DNA from: Melieria omissa
Lineage: Eukaryota; Arthropoda; Insecta; Diptera; Ulidiidae
Reading direction: 5' to 3'
Assembly: GCA_963971225.1 (NCBI GenBank)
Contig: CAXARI010000079.1
Location: 124,001 to 188,000, forward strand
Length of the DNA stretch: 64,000 bases
This document shows positions 23,401 to 35,700 of this stretch, one piece after another; position 1 is the stretch's first letter; every line of letters begins with the position of its first letter. A program made the translations under genes and the position numbers. Below the pieces are notes generated by a model. That model searched no databases. It was given only the letters and a program-made list of their open reading frames with translations, and was not told the origin of the DNA.

Positions 23401-25639
23401 GACGGTCAGCAACGTCGACTTCATCAGGCGAGAGTTGGCGCATGTGGCCAAGCGCTTCGTAATCATGCATAAATTTATTGTATTGTTGACGCAAGTTGTC
23501 GTTTCTTTCCAGGCGTCGTTCCACTGCATGGAATCGAGCCGAAGCTCCAGAAAGTGTGTCTGCAAATTGTGGTTGCTCCTCCTTGAATGGGAGCTGGACG
23601 AGATATCTCCCGTCCTCGTGACGGGCATGTGTGCGTTGAAAGTGTTGTTCTACAAATTCTTCATTGTCATCGGCTGGCGGTAGCTTGTTTGGCTCTTCCA
23701 GTTCCCAAAATTGACGCAGAAAATGGTCAACTTCGTTGGTGGTTATAAGCGAAGCGGCAGTGGCGGGTGCGCTCCGCCCCGTTGTTGAAGTGATGACCCA
23801 CCCAAAAATCGATGAAATAGCAATTGGGTCATCATGCGAATCGTAAAGTTTCTGGCAAGTGAAAACCTTCCAGACGTCCTTAGCTCCTAACAAAATGTCG
23901 ATGGATGCGGATACGTTAAATGTTGGGTCAGCGAGTGCGATATGTTCTAATTTCTCTTTTGACGAAATCTCAATAGTTGTGGTTGGAAGTGTAGCAGTGA
24001 TGTTGCTCAGGATGTGTGCAGTGATACTTAAAGTGTGGTCGGAAACGCGTGATTTGATTAACAATGAGCAACGCCCTCGTGTTGTTTCAGCCCTTGAAGA
24101 AGAGATTCCAGATACTGCTATACGAGATGATAAACGAGTAACTGCAAGTTTCTGAGCGCAGCGCTCAGTGATGTAGGACAGCTCCGAAGCGGTGTCTAGC
24201 AGCAGACGACACTTCACGAATCCCCCATGAGAAGCCTGAACGTCAACCAGTGCTGTAGGAAGCAGAGAAATCGTAGCCTTGTGGAATGGATGCAGGTCAT
24301 CTTGCTGACGTGCAACAGCCACTGGACGAGCTACGTGTGACACAGTTGCCTCTGGTGTGGCCCGGACCGTAGATGGCGTCCGAGATGTAGCAGATGTGGC
24401 GACGGGTACAGCAGCACCTGCGGCCGGCCGCGGCCCATGCAGTAGTGTGTGATGACGTCGGTTACAGGTCCTACAAGAATACTTGGAGCCACAGGAAGCG
24501 ACCACGTGCCCCCCTCGAAGGCAATTAAAACACAGTCGTTTGTCTCTTATGAATGTGCGGCGTTCCTCCTGCGTCTGGCTTGAGAATTCTGGACATTTCG
24601 CAAGAGAATGGTCAGCCCCGCTACATCGCGGGCATGCGGTTTCATTGAGCGCCACAAAGGAACGAGCTGAAGGTTGTCGCGGCTTAGCTGTGTTGATCTT
24701 ATGGTGGGTTAGTTCTAGCTCTTCGCAGTGAGAATCTAAAAAACGACAAAACTCATCAATGGTTGGAGTTTCATTACCCTTGCTTTCTTCAATCCATTTG
24801 CGACGAGAGTCTGCATCGAGTTTGGCTAACAGCCAGTGTATTAGCCAGCAGTCGCGATCGTTCTGAGAGATCGCTCTTAGACCTCTGATAACTTCGTTGG
24901 CACCATCGGAAATTCTTCGAAGGATTGTTGTATTCTCTGTCGCTGTGGTTGGAAGGCTCATGAACGCCTCTATGAATGAAGTGACGATGTGGCGCGGACG
25001 GTTGTAGCGTTCATGCAAGCGCTCCCAAGCGGTGTCATAAGAAGCCTCAGTGATTGGAATATGCTTCAGCATCTGCGCTGCCTCATCTCGCAGCAGCGAC
25101 TTCAAGTGGTGGAACTTCTGTGTGTTCGTGAGGTTGGGTTTTGATCCAACGGCGCTGAGGAACAGGTCTTTGAATGATGGCCAGTCCTTGTATGATCCCG
25201 AGAATGGTGGGATGTTGATTCTTGGCAATTCATCTCCCCTCGGTTGGGAGATCGGTGGCGAGTTGCAGGACAACTGCTGAATGAAAGCAGCTTGTTGGTC
25301 TGCCAGGCGGGATACGGACTCATCCGCTCCGCCGTTCCGTGGTGGAGGTGCAAGCGTCTCTTGAAGGCCATCGAGCAGCCCGCGTGCAGCGATGAATTTA
25401 TCTTCGTACTCCGCAAAGTCTTCATCGACATTTGGGCAATCTGGCTGGTCGATGAACGGATAGATCGCCCGGGTTGATGACTCGAATTCCTCCCATAATT
25501 CACGCAAACGTTGACTTCTTGCTATGACTTCAGCTACTGGAACGTCTTCTGGAGGATTCTTAGCAAACGCGAGTAAGCGGGTGATGGAACCCTTCAATCG
25601 ACCATGAAGTCGAACTAATGTTTTCAGATCCTCCGCCAT
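20441..25639 (-). CDS. BEL-A copy 2 Gag-Pol polyprotein, intact (1732 aa)
   Basis: One uninterrupted frame, as usual in BEL/Pao elements. Gag (about 1-400) has the Pao-type Gag region (about 135-310) and cysteine/histidine knuckles near 336-349, 370-383 (CFNC...H...C) and 389-400. An aspartic-protease-like segment carries LLDTAS near 480-484. Reverse transcriptase follows, with SADIVKMF (D808) and YVDD (D886, D887). RNase H motifs are GFSDAS (about 1052-1057) and CDST (about 1128-1131). The integrase has an H...H...CIKC zinc module (about 1366-1405) and a D1437, D1503, E1557 triad, then a conserved C-terminal domain ending at 1732. The start ATG has purine at -3 and G at +4. No envelope gene follows. 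It is the only copy in the array able to encode the whole protein. It should be processed to replicate RNA through cDNA and integrate it. Confidence 0.95.
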   Translation of the reverse strand: MAEDLKTLVRLHGRLKGSITRLLAFAKNPPEDVPVAEVIARSQRLRELWEEFESSTRAIYPFIDQPDCPNVDEDFAEYEDKFIAARGLLDGLQETLAPPPRNGGADESVSRLADQQAAFIQQLSCNSPPISQPRGDELPRINIPPFSGSYKDWPSFKDLFLSAVGSKPNLTNTQKFHHLKSLLRDEAAQMLKHIPITEASYDTAWERLHERYNRPRHIVTSFIEAFMSLPTTATENTTILRRISDGANEVIRGLRAISQNDRDCWLIHWLLAKLDADSRRKWIEESKGNETPTIDEFCRFLDSHCEELELTHHKINTAKPRQPSARSFVALNETACPRCSGADHSLAKCPEFSSQTQEERRTFIRDKRLCFNCLRGGHVVASCGSKYSCRTCNRRHHTLLHGPRPAAGAAVPVATSATSRTPSTVRATPEATVSHVARPVAVARQQDDLHPFHKATISLLPTALVDVQASHGGFVKCRLLLDTASELSYITERCAQKLAVTRLSSRIAVSGISSSRAETTRGRCSLLIKSRVSDHTLSITAHILSNITATLPTTTIEISSKEKLEHIALADPTFNVSASIDILLGAKDVWKVFTCQKLYDSHDDPIAISSIFGWVITSTTGRSAPATAASLITTNEVDHFLRQFWELEEPNKLPPADDNEEFVEQHFQRTHARHEDGRYLVQLPFKEEQPQFADTLSGASARFHAVERRLERNDNLRQQYNKFMHDYEALGHMRQLSPDEVDVADRRVFYLPHHPVLGKKLRVVFDGSFEDNAGTSLNSTLHIGPSIQRNLFSVCLRFRLYRYVFSADIVKMFRQIWVADHHRNYQRILWRESPNEPIKHYQLCTVTYGTACAPFLAVRVLAQLAYDYQNQFPLASSVLRDDFYVDDVLTGSDSEQALIDKRNELVELLSHAGLELRKWVSNCRSITEDIHAEHTLGQDTTKVLGLLWKAQEDMLTYQTHVHPIMDAALVTKRRVLSDASRIFDPLGLLSPITVQFKILFQELWLQKLNWDDRLPATFAERWLNYHHDIHHITQLSLARFVPTSSNGIELHGFSDASIKAYAAAVYCRFNNGDGTYSTSLLAAKTRVAPLKQVSLPRLELCGALLLTRLIKTVIDTLPHTSVKTVAWCDSTVVLAWLSQPPVKLKTFVGNRTAEILDTLPRNVWNHIPSKENPADCASRGMPAHTLLEFDLWWKGPDWLRDQVVSMPEQSLNFELLSVPEAEAEQRKTLLVTNEIEDDPLTRLLGRVSSWPRLLRITAYVFRFAHHSRPANRGPPSRNLAFAEIDNARIIWLRHAQRCYAEELQHLRRGREISSRSKLLQLAPFIDENGLLRVGGRIRHSNLEADAQHPIILPKKHRVAELILLDEHIRNLHPGVSALFVIARQKYWIIGARNVIRKLTHDCIKCFRQRRTTTQQFMADLPSTRVRQAFPFQHTGCDYAGPLTLKLHRGRNARTSKGYICLFVCLVTSAIHLELATDLSTEGFLAAFRRFISRRGKCTEIFSDNGRNFVGAARALDEMRTLLTSQQHNEQVSQSLAKDGIRWKFIPPHAPHWGGIWESAVRSVKLHLRRVIGATILTTEQMHTLLAQIEAVVNSRPLGAAPDTDSNYLSPSHFLIGRPYTLVPEGDLGNIEVNRLDYWQHVQSMYQGFWKRWHQEYLTSLQNRPKWTRRTPNVAVGDVVVIKENNLPPATWPLAKVIEVHTGKDGLVRAATLQTAKGEATRPITKLAILPVS

Positions 25640-25654
25640 TGCTGTTGTGCACTA

Positions 25655-26348
25655 AAGCTCTTGTGACTGTACCGCAGCAGTGTTGACTGCGGCCGTGAAT
25701 GTTGCAAAGACGCGTGAAAGGCGTCAGACTCTAACGGTAAACGAATGTGGCAGCGACGCGCGGATGGCGTCGGCGTCGAACGGTAAACTCTTCTGATGCT
25801 GCCCAAAGCCCTTGTGGCTGTACCGCAGTAGCGTTGACTGCGGCCGTGAATGTTGCAGCGACTAACTATAAACGAATGTTGCAGCGACGCGCGAACGGCG
25901 TCGGCGTGAAGCGGTAAACTCGACTGATGCTGCCCAAAAGCCCTTGTGGCTGTACCGCAGTACCGTTGACTGCGGCCGTGAATGTTGCAGCGACTAACTA
26001 TAAACGAATGTTGCAGCGACGCGCGAACGGCGTCAGCGTTGAACGGTAAACTCGACTGATGCTGCCCAAAGGCCCTTGTGGCTGTACCGCAGTAGCGTTG
26101 ACTGCGGCCGTGAATGTTGCAGCGACTAACGATCGAGTAACGGCACGCCGTGTGGCAAGCAGCGCCGCACTTCGAACTTGAACGGATGTTTTCGATGCTA
26201 CCCAAAGCCCTTGTGGCCGTATCGCAGCTGCGTTGACTGCGGCAGTGAGAAATGTAGCAACGAACTGTATGCTGATGCTGCCCAAAGTCCTTGTGGCTGT
26301 ACCGCAGTAGCGTTGACTGCGGCCTTGAATGTTGCAGCACGAGTCACC
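25655..26348 (-). repeat. BEL-A copy 2 leader tandem repeats
   Basis: Six hairpin modules as in copy 1. One module differs (plus-strand 'gtatcgcagctgcg' for 'gtaccgcagctgcg'); the changed base lies just outside the six-base stem, which stays intact. Confidence 0.8.
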
Positions 26349-26437
26349 GGCCAAACGAATGGAGCCCTAGCGCTCCCACGACACGACACTACACGATCAC
26401 TCAAACTTGTAACAAACTGTAATATCCCGGATACGCT

Positions 26438-26455
26438 ATCCGGCTCGAAGGACCA
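26438..26455 (-). promoter_or_regulatory. Primer binding site, BEL-A copy 2
   Basis: Same 18-nt tRNA-Tyr-type site as in copy 1, six bases from LTR 3, with the adjoining hairpin intact. Confidence 0.8.
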
Positions 26456-26461
26456 GAAACT

Positions 26462-26630
26462 TGTTGTGGAATGGAACGCGTGTGCCTTGCTTGGCGACCA
26501 AACGGTGACTGATTTATTGAATTTAAAACGAAAGGAATACAATTCAAAAAGGGACATTTGCTTGATAAAAAGGGAAATTAATAAGTGCTGCCCGTAGGCG
26601 CTCCGGACACCTAGATGGCGTTCCTAAACA
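26462..26630 (-). repeat. BEL-A LTR 3 (shared by copies 2 and 3)
   Basis: 169-bp LTR with internal sequence on both sides. As the 5' LTR of the only intact gag-pol it would supply that copy's promoter. Confidence 0.9.
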
Positions 26631-26658
26631 TCCCGGGCCCCGCTGAAAAAGTAGTTTT

Positions 26659-29600
26659 TCAGGATACGGGAAGAATGGCTAACTTCGTGATTGGTCGGGT
26701 AGCTTCTCCTTTGGCGGTTTGCAGAGTGGCAGCGCGAACAAGTCCGTCCTTGCCCGTATGAACTTCGATGACTTTTGCTAAAGGCCAAGTGGCGGGCGGC
26801 AGGTTGTTCTCCTTGATCACGACGACATCTCCCACAGCAACGTTTGGAGTGCGTCGTGTCCACTTTGGACGGTTCTGCAACGACGTGAGATACTCCTGGT
26901 GCCAGCGCTTCCAAAATCCTTGGTACATGCTTTGAACGTGTTGCCAGTAGTCAAGCCGGTTGACCTCAATGTTGCCTAGGTCGCCTTCAGGTACCAGCGT
27001 GTACGGCCTGCCAATAAGGAAATGAGATGGTGACAGGTAGTTACTGTCCGTATCGGGAGCGGCGCCAAGTGGCCGCGAGTTGACTACTGCTTCAATTTGC
27101 GCCAGGAGCGTATGCATTTGCTCCGTTGTGAGTATGGTGGCTCCAATCACTCGTCTTAAGTGTAGTTTGACTGACCGAACAGCTGACTCCCATATGCCTC
27201 CCCAGTGAGGCGCGTGCGGTGGGATGAACTTCCAGCGAATTCCGTCCTTGGCTAGTGACTGCGAAACTTGCTCATTATGTTGCTGTGACGTAAGAAGGGT
27301 GCGCATTTCATCCAATGCGCGCGCGGCTCCGACAAAGTTTCTCCCGTTGTCGCTGAAGATTTCGGTGCACTTGCCTCTGCGTGAGATGAAGCGTCTGAAT
27401 GCGGCAAGGAACCCCTCTGTACTTAGGTCGGTCGCAAGCTCTAGATGAATTGCGGATGTTACTAGACATACAAATAAACATATGTACCCCTTTGATGTGC
27501 GAGCATTGCGTCCTCGGTGTAGCTTCAAGGTCAGGGGTCCAGCGTAGTCACAGCCCGTGTGTTGAAATGGGAATGCTTGACGTACCCGGGTCGACGGCAG
27601 GTCAGCCATGAATTGCTGTGTGGTAGTGCGTCTTTGCCTAAAACATTTAATACAGTCGTGCGTCAATTTGCGGATCACATTCCTTGCACCGATGATCCAG
27701 TATTTCTGTCGAGCGATGACAAACAAGGCAGACACCCCTGGATGCAGGTTGCGTATGTGCTCATCGAGCAAGATGAGCTCTGCGACGCGGTGCTTCTTCG
27801 GAAGAATGATGGGATGCTGCGCGTCTGCTTCCAGGTTCGAGTGTCGGATTCGACCTCCTACCCTTAGGAGGCCGTTCTCATCGATGAAAGGCGCGAGTTG
27901 TAGAAGTTTTGACCGAGAACTGATTTCTCGGCCACGTCGTAAGTGTTGCAGCTCCTCAGCATAGCAACGTTGGGCGTGTCGCAACCAAATAATGCGTACG
28001 TTGTCAATTTCTGCGAAAGCCAAGTTGCGTGAAGGTGGCCCTCTGTTGGCAGGGCGGGAGTGGTGCGCAAATCTGAATACGTAGGCGGTGATGCGCAAAA
28101 GGCGTGGCCAGGATGAGACACGTCCCAACAGGCGAGTAAGCGGATCGTCTTCTATCTCGTTGGTAACCAGCAAGGTTTTTCGTTGCTCTGCCTCAGCTTC
28201 GGGAACTGAAAGAAGCTCGAAGTTGAGTGATTGTTCGGGCATACTTACAACTTGGTCTCTGAGCCAGTCCGGCCCCTTCCACCAAAGATCGAATTCAAGA
28301 AGCGTGTGAGCTGGCATGCCCCTAGATGCACAGTCAGCTGGGTTTTCTTTTGAAGGTATGTGGTTCCAGACGTTACGTGGTAGTGTGTCCAGAATTTCGG
28401 CAGTGCGGTTGCCGACGAAAGTCTTCAATTTCACTGGTGGTTGAGAGAGCCAGGCCAATACGACTGTGGAGTCGCACCATGCAACCGTCTTGACTGATGT
28501 GTGTGGCAGCGTATCGATAACAGTTTTGATGAGGCGTGTGAGTAAGAGCGCCCCACACAGTTCCAAGCGTGGCAGCGAAACTTGCTTCAAGGGTGCCACG
28601 CGTGTCTTGGCTGCCAGCAGCGACGTACTATACGTGCCATCTCCATTGTTAAATCGACAGTATACGGCGGCGGCGTATGCTTTGATAGACGCATCCGAAA
28701 ACCCATGGAGCTCTATTCCGTTCGAGGAAGTTGGTACAAAACGAGCTAGCGACAATTGCGTGATGTGGTGGATATCGTGATGGTAGTTCAGCCAGCGCTC
28801 AGCGAACGTCGCGGGCAATCGGTCGTCCCAGTTGAGTTTTTGTAACCATAATTCCTGAAACAGAATATTGAACTGAACAGTTATTGGTGATAATAATCCC
28901 AGCGGATCGAAAATGCGTGATGCGTCCGAGAGAACTCTCCGTTTTGTAACGAGAGCAGCGTCGATGATGGGGTGAACATGTGTTTGGTATGTGAGCACGT
29001 CTTCTTGTGCCTTCCATAGCAATCCTAGTACCTTGGTGGTGTCTTGACCCAGAGTGTGTTCAGCGTGGATGTCTTCGGTGATGCTTCTGCAGTTCGACAC
29101 CCACTTCCTTAGCTCCAACCCGGCATGTGATAACAACTCGACTAATTCATTTCGCTTATCGATGAGTGCTTGCTCTGAGTCTGAACCTGTCAAAACATCA
29201 TCTACGTAGAAATCGTCCCGCAGGACTGAGCTGGCCAATGGAAACTGATTTTGATAATCATAAGCCAGTTGTGCGAGAACTCTGACAGCCAGAAATGGAG
29301 CGCAGGCCGTCCCGTATGTAACAGTGCACAGCTGGTAGTGCTTGATAGGTTCGTTAGGGGACTCCCTCCAGAGAATACGTTGATAATTGCGGTGGTGGTC
29401 AGCGACCCAAATTTGTCTAAACATCTTGACGATGTCAGCTGAGAAAACGTATCGGTACAAACGGAATCGCAGACAAACAGAAAACAGATTGCGTTGTATA
29501 CTGGGCCCTATATGCAGGGTGCTGTTGAGTGAAGTTCCTGCATTGTCCTCAAATGATCCATCGAAAACAACTCGTAGCTTTTTGCCAAGTACCGGATGAT

Positions 29601-31768
29601 GTGGCAAATAGAAAACTCGACGGTCAGCAACGTCGACTTCATCAGGCGAGAGTTGGCGCATGTGGCCAAGCGCTTCGTAATCATGCATAAATTTATTGTA
29701 TTGTTGACGCAAGTTGTCGTTTCTTTCCAGGCGTCGTTCCACTGCATGGAATCGAGCCGAAGCTCCAGAAAGTGTGTCTGCAAATTGTGGTTGCTCCTCC
29801 TTGAATGGGAGCTGGACGAGATATCTCCCGTCCTCGTGACGGGCATGTGTGCGTTGAAAGTGTTGTTCTACAAATTCTTCATTGTCATCGGCTGGCGGTA
29901 GCTTGTTTGGCTCTTCCAGTTCCCAAAATTGACGCAGAAAATGGTCAACTTCGTTGGTGGTTATAAGCGAAGCGGCAGTGGCGGGTGCGCTCCGCCCCGT
30001 TGTTGAAGTGATGACCCACCCAAAAATCGATGAAATAGCAATTGGGTCATCATGCGAATCGTAAAGTTTCTGGCAAGTGAAAACCTTCCAGACGTCCTTA
30101 GCTCCTAACAAAATGTCGATGGATTCGGATACGTTAAATGTTGGGTCAGCGAGTGCGATATGTTCTAATTTCTCTTTTGACGAAATCTCAATAGTTGTGG
30201 TTGGAAGTGTAGCAGTGATGTTGCTCAGGATGTGTGCAGTGATACTTAAAGTGTGGTCGGAAACGCGTGATTTGATTAACAATGAGCAACGCCCTCGTGT
30301 TGTTTCAGCCCTTGAAGAAGAGATTCCAGATACTGCTATACGAGATGATAAACGAGTAACTGCAAGTTTCTGAGCGCAGCGCTCAGTGATGTAGGACAGC
30401 TCCGAAGCGGTGTCTAGCAGCAGACGACACTTCACGAATCCCCCATGAGAAGCCTGAACGTCAACCAGTGCTGTAGGAAGCAGAGAAATCGTAGCCTTGT
30501 GGAATGGATGCAGGTCATCTTGCTGACGTGCAACAGCCACTGGACGAGCTACGTGTGACACAGTTGCCTCTGGTGTGGCCCGGACCGTAGATGGCGTCCG
30601 AGATGTAGCAGATGTGGCGACGGGTACAGCAGCACCTGCGGCCGGCCGCGGCCCATGCAGTAGTGTGTGATGACGTCGGTTACAGGTCCTACAAGAATAC
30701 TTGGAGCCACAGGAAGCGACCACGTGCAGACCGAGAATGGTCAGCCCCGCTACATCGCGGGCATGCGGTTTCATTGAGCGCCACAAAGGAACGAGCTGAA
30801 GGTTGTCGCGGCTTAGCTGTGTTGATCTTATGGTGGGTTAGTTCTAGCTCTTCGCAGTGAGAATCTAAAAAACGACAAAACTCATCAATGGTTGGAGTTT
30901 CATTACCCTTGCTTTCTTCAATCCATTTGCGACGAGAGTCTGCATCGAGTTTGGCTAACAGCCAGTGTATTAGCCAGCAGTCGCGATCGTTCTGAGAGAT
31001 CGCTCTTAGACCTCTGATAACTTCGTTGGCACCATCGGAAATTCTTCGAAGGATTGTTGTATTCTCTGTCGCTGTGGTTGGAAGGCTCATGAACGCCTCT
31101 ATGAATGAAGTGACGATGTGGCGCGGACGGTTGTAGCGTTCATGCAAGCGCTCCCAAGCGGTGTCATAAGAAGCCTCAGTGATTGGAATATGCTTCAGCA
31201 TCTGCGCTGCCTCATCTCGCAGCAGCGACTTCAAGTGGTGGAACTTCTGTGTGTTCGTGAGGTTGGGTTTTGATCCAACGGCGCTGAGGAACAGGTCTTT
31301 GAATGATGGCCAGTCCTTGTATGATCCCGAGAATGGTGGGATGTTGATTCTTGGCAATTCATCTCCCCTCGGTTGGGAGATCGGTGGCGAGTTGCAGGAC
31401 AACTGCTGAATGAAAGCAGCTTGTTGGTCTGCCAGGCGGGATACGGACTCATCCGCTCCGCCGTTCCGTGGTGGAGGTGCAAGCGTCTCTTGAAGGCCAT
31501 CGAGCAGCCCGCGTGCAGCGATGAATTTATCTTCGTACTCCGCAAAGTCTTCATCGACATTTGGGCAATCTGGCTGGTCGATGAACGGATAGATCGCCCG
31601 GGTTGATGACTCGAATTCCTCCCATAATTCACGCAAACGTTGACTTCTTGCTATGACTTCAGCTACTGGAACGTCTTCTGGAGGATTCTTAGCAAACGCG
31701 AGTAAGCGGGTGATGGAACCCTTCAATCGACCATGAAGTCGAACTAATGTTTTCAGATCCTCCGCCAT
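26659..31768 (-). pseudogene. BEL-A copy 3 gag-pol, deleted in gag
   Basis: The N-terminal 342 or so residues of Gag read normally from the ATG at 31768. At about 30727-30733, 94 bp present in copy 2 are replaced by 5 bp (net loss 89), which shifts the frame and removes the central CCHC knuckle. From there down through protease, reverse transcriptase, RNase H and integrase the frame is open (26659 onwards) but out of phase with the Gag start. The short filler at the junction looks like end-joining repair. The same copy also lost part of its primer site, so it is defective in protein and in cis. Confidence 0.93.
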
Positions 31769-31783
31769 TGCTGTTGTGCACTA

Positions 31784-32477
31784 AAGCTCTTGTGACTGTA
31801 CCGCAGCAGTGTTGACTGCGGCCGTGAATGTTGCAAAGACGCGTGAAAGGCGTCAGACTCTAACGGTAAACGAATGTGGCAGCGACGCGCGGATGGCGTC
31901 GGCGTCGAACGGTAAACTCTTCTGATGCTGCCCAAAGCCCTTGTGGCTGTACCGCAGTAGCGTTGACTGCGGCCGTGAATGTTGCAGCGACTAACTATAA
32001 ACGAATGTTGCAGCGACGCGCGAACGGCGTCGGCGTGAAGCGGTAAACTCGACTGATGCTGCCCAAAAGCCCTTGTGGCTGTACCGCAGTACCGTTGACT
32101 GCGGCCGTGAATGTTGCAGCGACTAACTATAAACGAATGTTGCAGCGACGCGCGAACGGCGTCAGCGTTGAACGGTAAACTCGACTGATGCTGCCCAAAG
32201 GCCCTTGTGGCTGTACCGCAGTAGCGTTGACTGCGGCCGTGAATGTTGCAGCGACTAACGATCGAGTAACGGCACGCCGTGTGGCAAGCAGCGCCGCACT
32301 TCGAACTTGAACGGATGTTTTCGATGCTACCCAAAGCCCTTGTGGCCGTACCGCAGCTGCGTTGACTGCGGCAGTGAGAAATGTAGCAACGAACTGTATG
32401 CTGATGCTGCCCAAAGTCCTTGTGGCTGTACCGCAGTAGCGTTGACTGCGGCCTTGAATGTTGCAGCACGAGTCACC
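31784..32477 (-). repeat. BEL-A copy 3 leader tandem repeats
   Basis: Six hairpin modules in the same arrangement as copies 1 and 2. Confidence 0.8.
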
Positions 32478-32557
32478 GGCCAAACGAATGGAGCCCTAGC
32501 GCTCCCACGACACGACACTACACGATCACTCAAACTTGTAACAAACTGTAATATCCC

Positions 32558-32566
32558 GAAGGACCA
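32558..32566 (-). promoter_or_regulatory. Truncated primer binding site, BEL-A copy 3
   Basis: Only GAAGGACCA of the site remains next to LTR 4. Eighteen bases (the equivalent of 20211-20228) are deleted, removing half of the tRNA-complementary stretch and the whole adjoining hairpin. Confidence 0.75.
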
Positions 32567-32572
32567 GAAACT

Positions 32573-32741
32573 TGTTGTGGAATGGAACGCGTGTGCCTTG
32601 CTTGGCGACCAAACGGTGACTGATTTATTGAATTTAAAACGAAAGGAATACAATTCAAAAAGGGACATTTGCTTGATAAAAAGGGAAATTAATAAGTGCT
32701 GCCCGTAGGCGCTCCGGACACCTAGATGGCGTTCCTAAACA
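32573..32741 (-). repeat. BEL-A LTR 4 (shared by copies 3 and 4)
   Basis: 169-bp LTR flanked by BEL-A internal sequence on both sides. Confidence 0.9.
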
Positions 32742-32769
32742 TCCCGGGCCCCGCTGAAAAAGTAGTTTT

Positions 32770-35700
32770 TCAGGATACGGGAAGAATGGCTAACTTCGTG
32801 ATTGGTCGGGTAGCTTCTCCTTTGGCGGTCTGCAGAGTGGCAGCGCGAACAAGTCCGTCCTTGCCCGTATGAACTTCGATGACTTTTGCTAAAGGCCAAG
32901 TGGCGGGCGGCAGGTTGTTCTCCTTGATCACGACGACATCTCCCACAGCAACGTTTGGAGTGCTTCGTGTCCACTTTGGACGGTTCTGCAACGACGTGAG
33001 ATACTCCTGGTGCCAGCGCTTCCAAAATCCTTGGTACATGCTTTGAACGTGTTGCCAGTAGTCAAGCCGGTTGACCTCAATGTTGCCTAGGTCGCCTTCA
33101 GGTACCAGCGTGTACGGCCTGCCAATAAGGAAATGAGATGGTGACAGGTAGTTACTGTCCGTATCGGGAGCGGCGCCAAGTGGCCGCGAGTTGACTACTG
33201 CTTCAATTTGCGCCAGGAGCGTATGCATTTGCTCCGTTGTGAGTATGGTGGCTCCAATCACTCGTCTTAAGTGTAGTTTGACTGACCGAACAGCTGACTC
33301 CCATATGCCTCCCCAGTGAGGCGCGTGCGGTGGGATGAACTTCCAGCGAATTCCGTCCTTGGCTAGTGACTGCGAAACTTGCTCATTATGTTGCTGTGAC
33401 GTAAGAAGGGTGCGCATTTCATCCAATGCGCGCGCGGCTCCGACAAAGTTTCTCCCGTTGTCGCTGAAGATTTCGGTGCACTTGCCTCTGCGTGAGATGA
33501 AGCGTCTGAATGCGGCAAGGAACCCCTCTGTACTTAGGTCGGTCGCAAGCTCTAGATGAATTGCGGATGTTACTAGACATACAAATAAACATATGTACCC
33601 CTTTGATGTGCGAGCATTGCGTCCTCGGTGTAGCTTCAAGGTCAGGGGTCCAGCGTAGTCACAGCCCGTGTGTTGAAATGGGAATGCTTGACGTACCCGG
33701 GTCGACGGCAGGTCAGCCATGAATTGCTGTGTGGTAGTGCGTCTTTGCCTAAAACATTTAATACAGTCGTGCGTCAATTTGCGGATCACATTCCTTGCAC
33801 CGATGATCCAGTATTTCTGTCGAGCGATGACAAACAAGGCAGACACCCCTGGATGCAGGTTGCGTATGTGCTCATCGAGCAAGATGAGCTCTGCGACGCG
33901 GTGCTTCTTCGGAAGAATGATGGGATGCTGCGCGTCTGCTTCCAGGTTCGAGTGTCGGATTCGACCTCCTACCCTTAGGAAGCCGTTCTCATCGATGAAA
34001 GGCGCGAGTTGTAGAAGTTTTGACCGAGAACTGATTTCTCGGCCACGTCGTAAGTGTTGCAGCTCCTCAGCATAGCAACGTTGGGCGTGTCGTAACCAAA
34101 TAATGCGTGCGTTGTCAATTTCTGCGAAAGCCAAGTTGCGTGAAGGTGGCCCTCTGTTGGCAGGGCGGGAGTGGTGCGCAAATCTGAATACGTAGGCGGT
34201 GATGCGCAAAAGGCGTGGCCAGGATGAGACACGTACCAACAGGCGAGTAAGCGGATCGTCTTCTATCTCGTTGGTAACCAGCAAGGTTTTTCGTTGCTCT
34301 GCCTCAGCTTCGGGAACTGAAAGAAGCTCGAAGTTGAGTGATTGTTCGGGCATACTTACAACTTGGTCTCTGAGCCAGTCCGGCCTCTTCCACCAAAGAT
34401 CGAATTCAAGAAGCGTGTGAGCTGGCATGCCCCTAGATGCACAGTCAGCTGGGTTTTCTTTTGAAGGTATGTGGTTCCAGACGTTACGTGGTAGTGTGTC
34501 CAGAATTTCGGCAGTGCGGTTGCCGACGAAAGTCTTCAATTTCACTGGTGGTTGAGAGAGCCAGGCCAATACGACTGTGGAGTCGCACCATGCAACCGTC
34601 TTGACTGATGTGTGTGGCAGCGTATCGATAACAGTTTTGATGAGGCGTGTGAGTAAGAGCGCCCCACACAGTTCCAAGCGTGGCAGCGAAACTTGCTTCA
34701 AGGGTGCCACGCGTGTCTTGGCTGCCAGCAGCGACGTACTATACGTGCCATCTCCATTGTTAAATCGACAGTATACGGCGGCGGCGTATGCTTTGATAGA
34801 CGCATCCGAAAACCCATGGAGCTCTATTCCGTTCGAGGAAGTTGGTACAAAACGAGCTAGCGACAATTGCGTGATGTGGTGGATATCGTGATGGTAGTTC
34901 AGCCAGCGCTCAGCGAACGTCGCGGGCAATCGGTCGTCCCAGTTGAGTTTTTGTAACCATAATTCCTGAAACAGAATCTTGAACTGAACAGTTATTGGTG
35001 ATAATAATCCCAGCGGATCGAAAATGCGTGATGCGTCCGAGAGAACTCTCCGTTTTGTAACGAGAGCAGCGTCGATGATGGGGTGAACATGTGTTTGGTA
35101 TGTGAGCACGTCTTCTTGTGCCTTCCATAGCAATCCTAGTACCTTGGTGGTGTCTTGACCCAGAGTGTGTTCAGCGTGGATGTCTTCGGTGATGCTTCTG
35201 CAGTTCGACACCCACTTCCTTAGCTCCAACCCGGCATGTGATAACAACTCGACTAATTCATTTCGCTTATCGATGAGTGCTTGCTCTGAGTCTGAACCTG
35301 TCAAAACATCATCTACGTAGAAATCGTCCCGCAGGACTGAGCTGGCCAATGGAAACTGATTTTGATAATCATAAGCCAGTTGTGCGAGAACTCTGACAGC
35401 CAGAAATGGAGCGCAGGCCATCCCGTATGTAACAGTGCACAGCTGGTAGTGCTTGATAGGTTCGTTAGGGGACTCCCTCCAGAGAATACGTTGATAATTG
35501 CGGTGGTGGTCAGCGACCCAAATTTGTCTAAACATCTTGACGATGTCAGCTGAGAAAACGTATCGGTACAAACGGAATCGCAGACAAACAGAAAACAGAT
35601 TGCGTTGTATACTGGGCCCTATATGCAGGGTGCTGTTGAGTGAAGTTCCTGCATTGTCCTCAAATGATCCATCGAAAACAACTCGTAGCTTTTTGCCAAG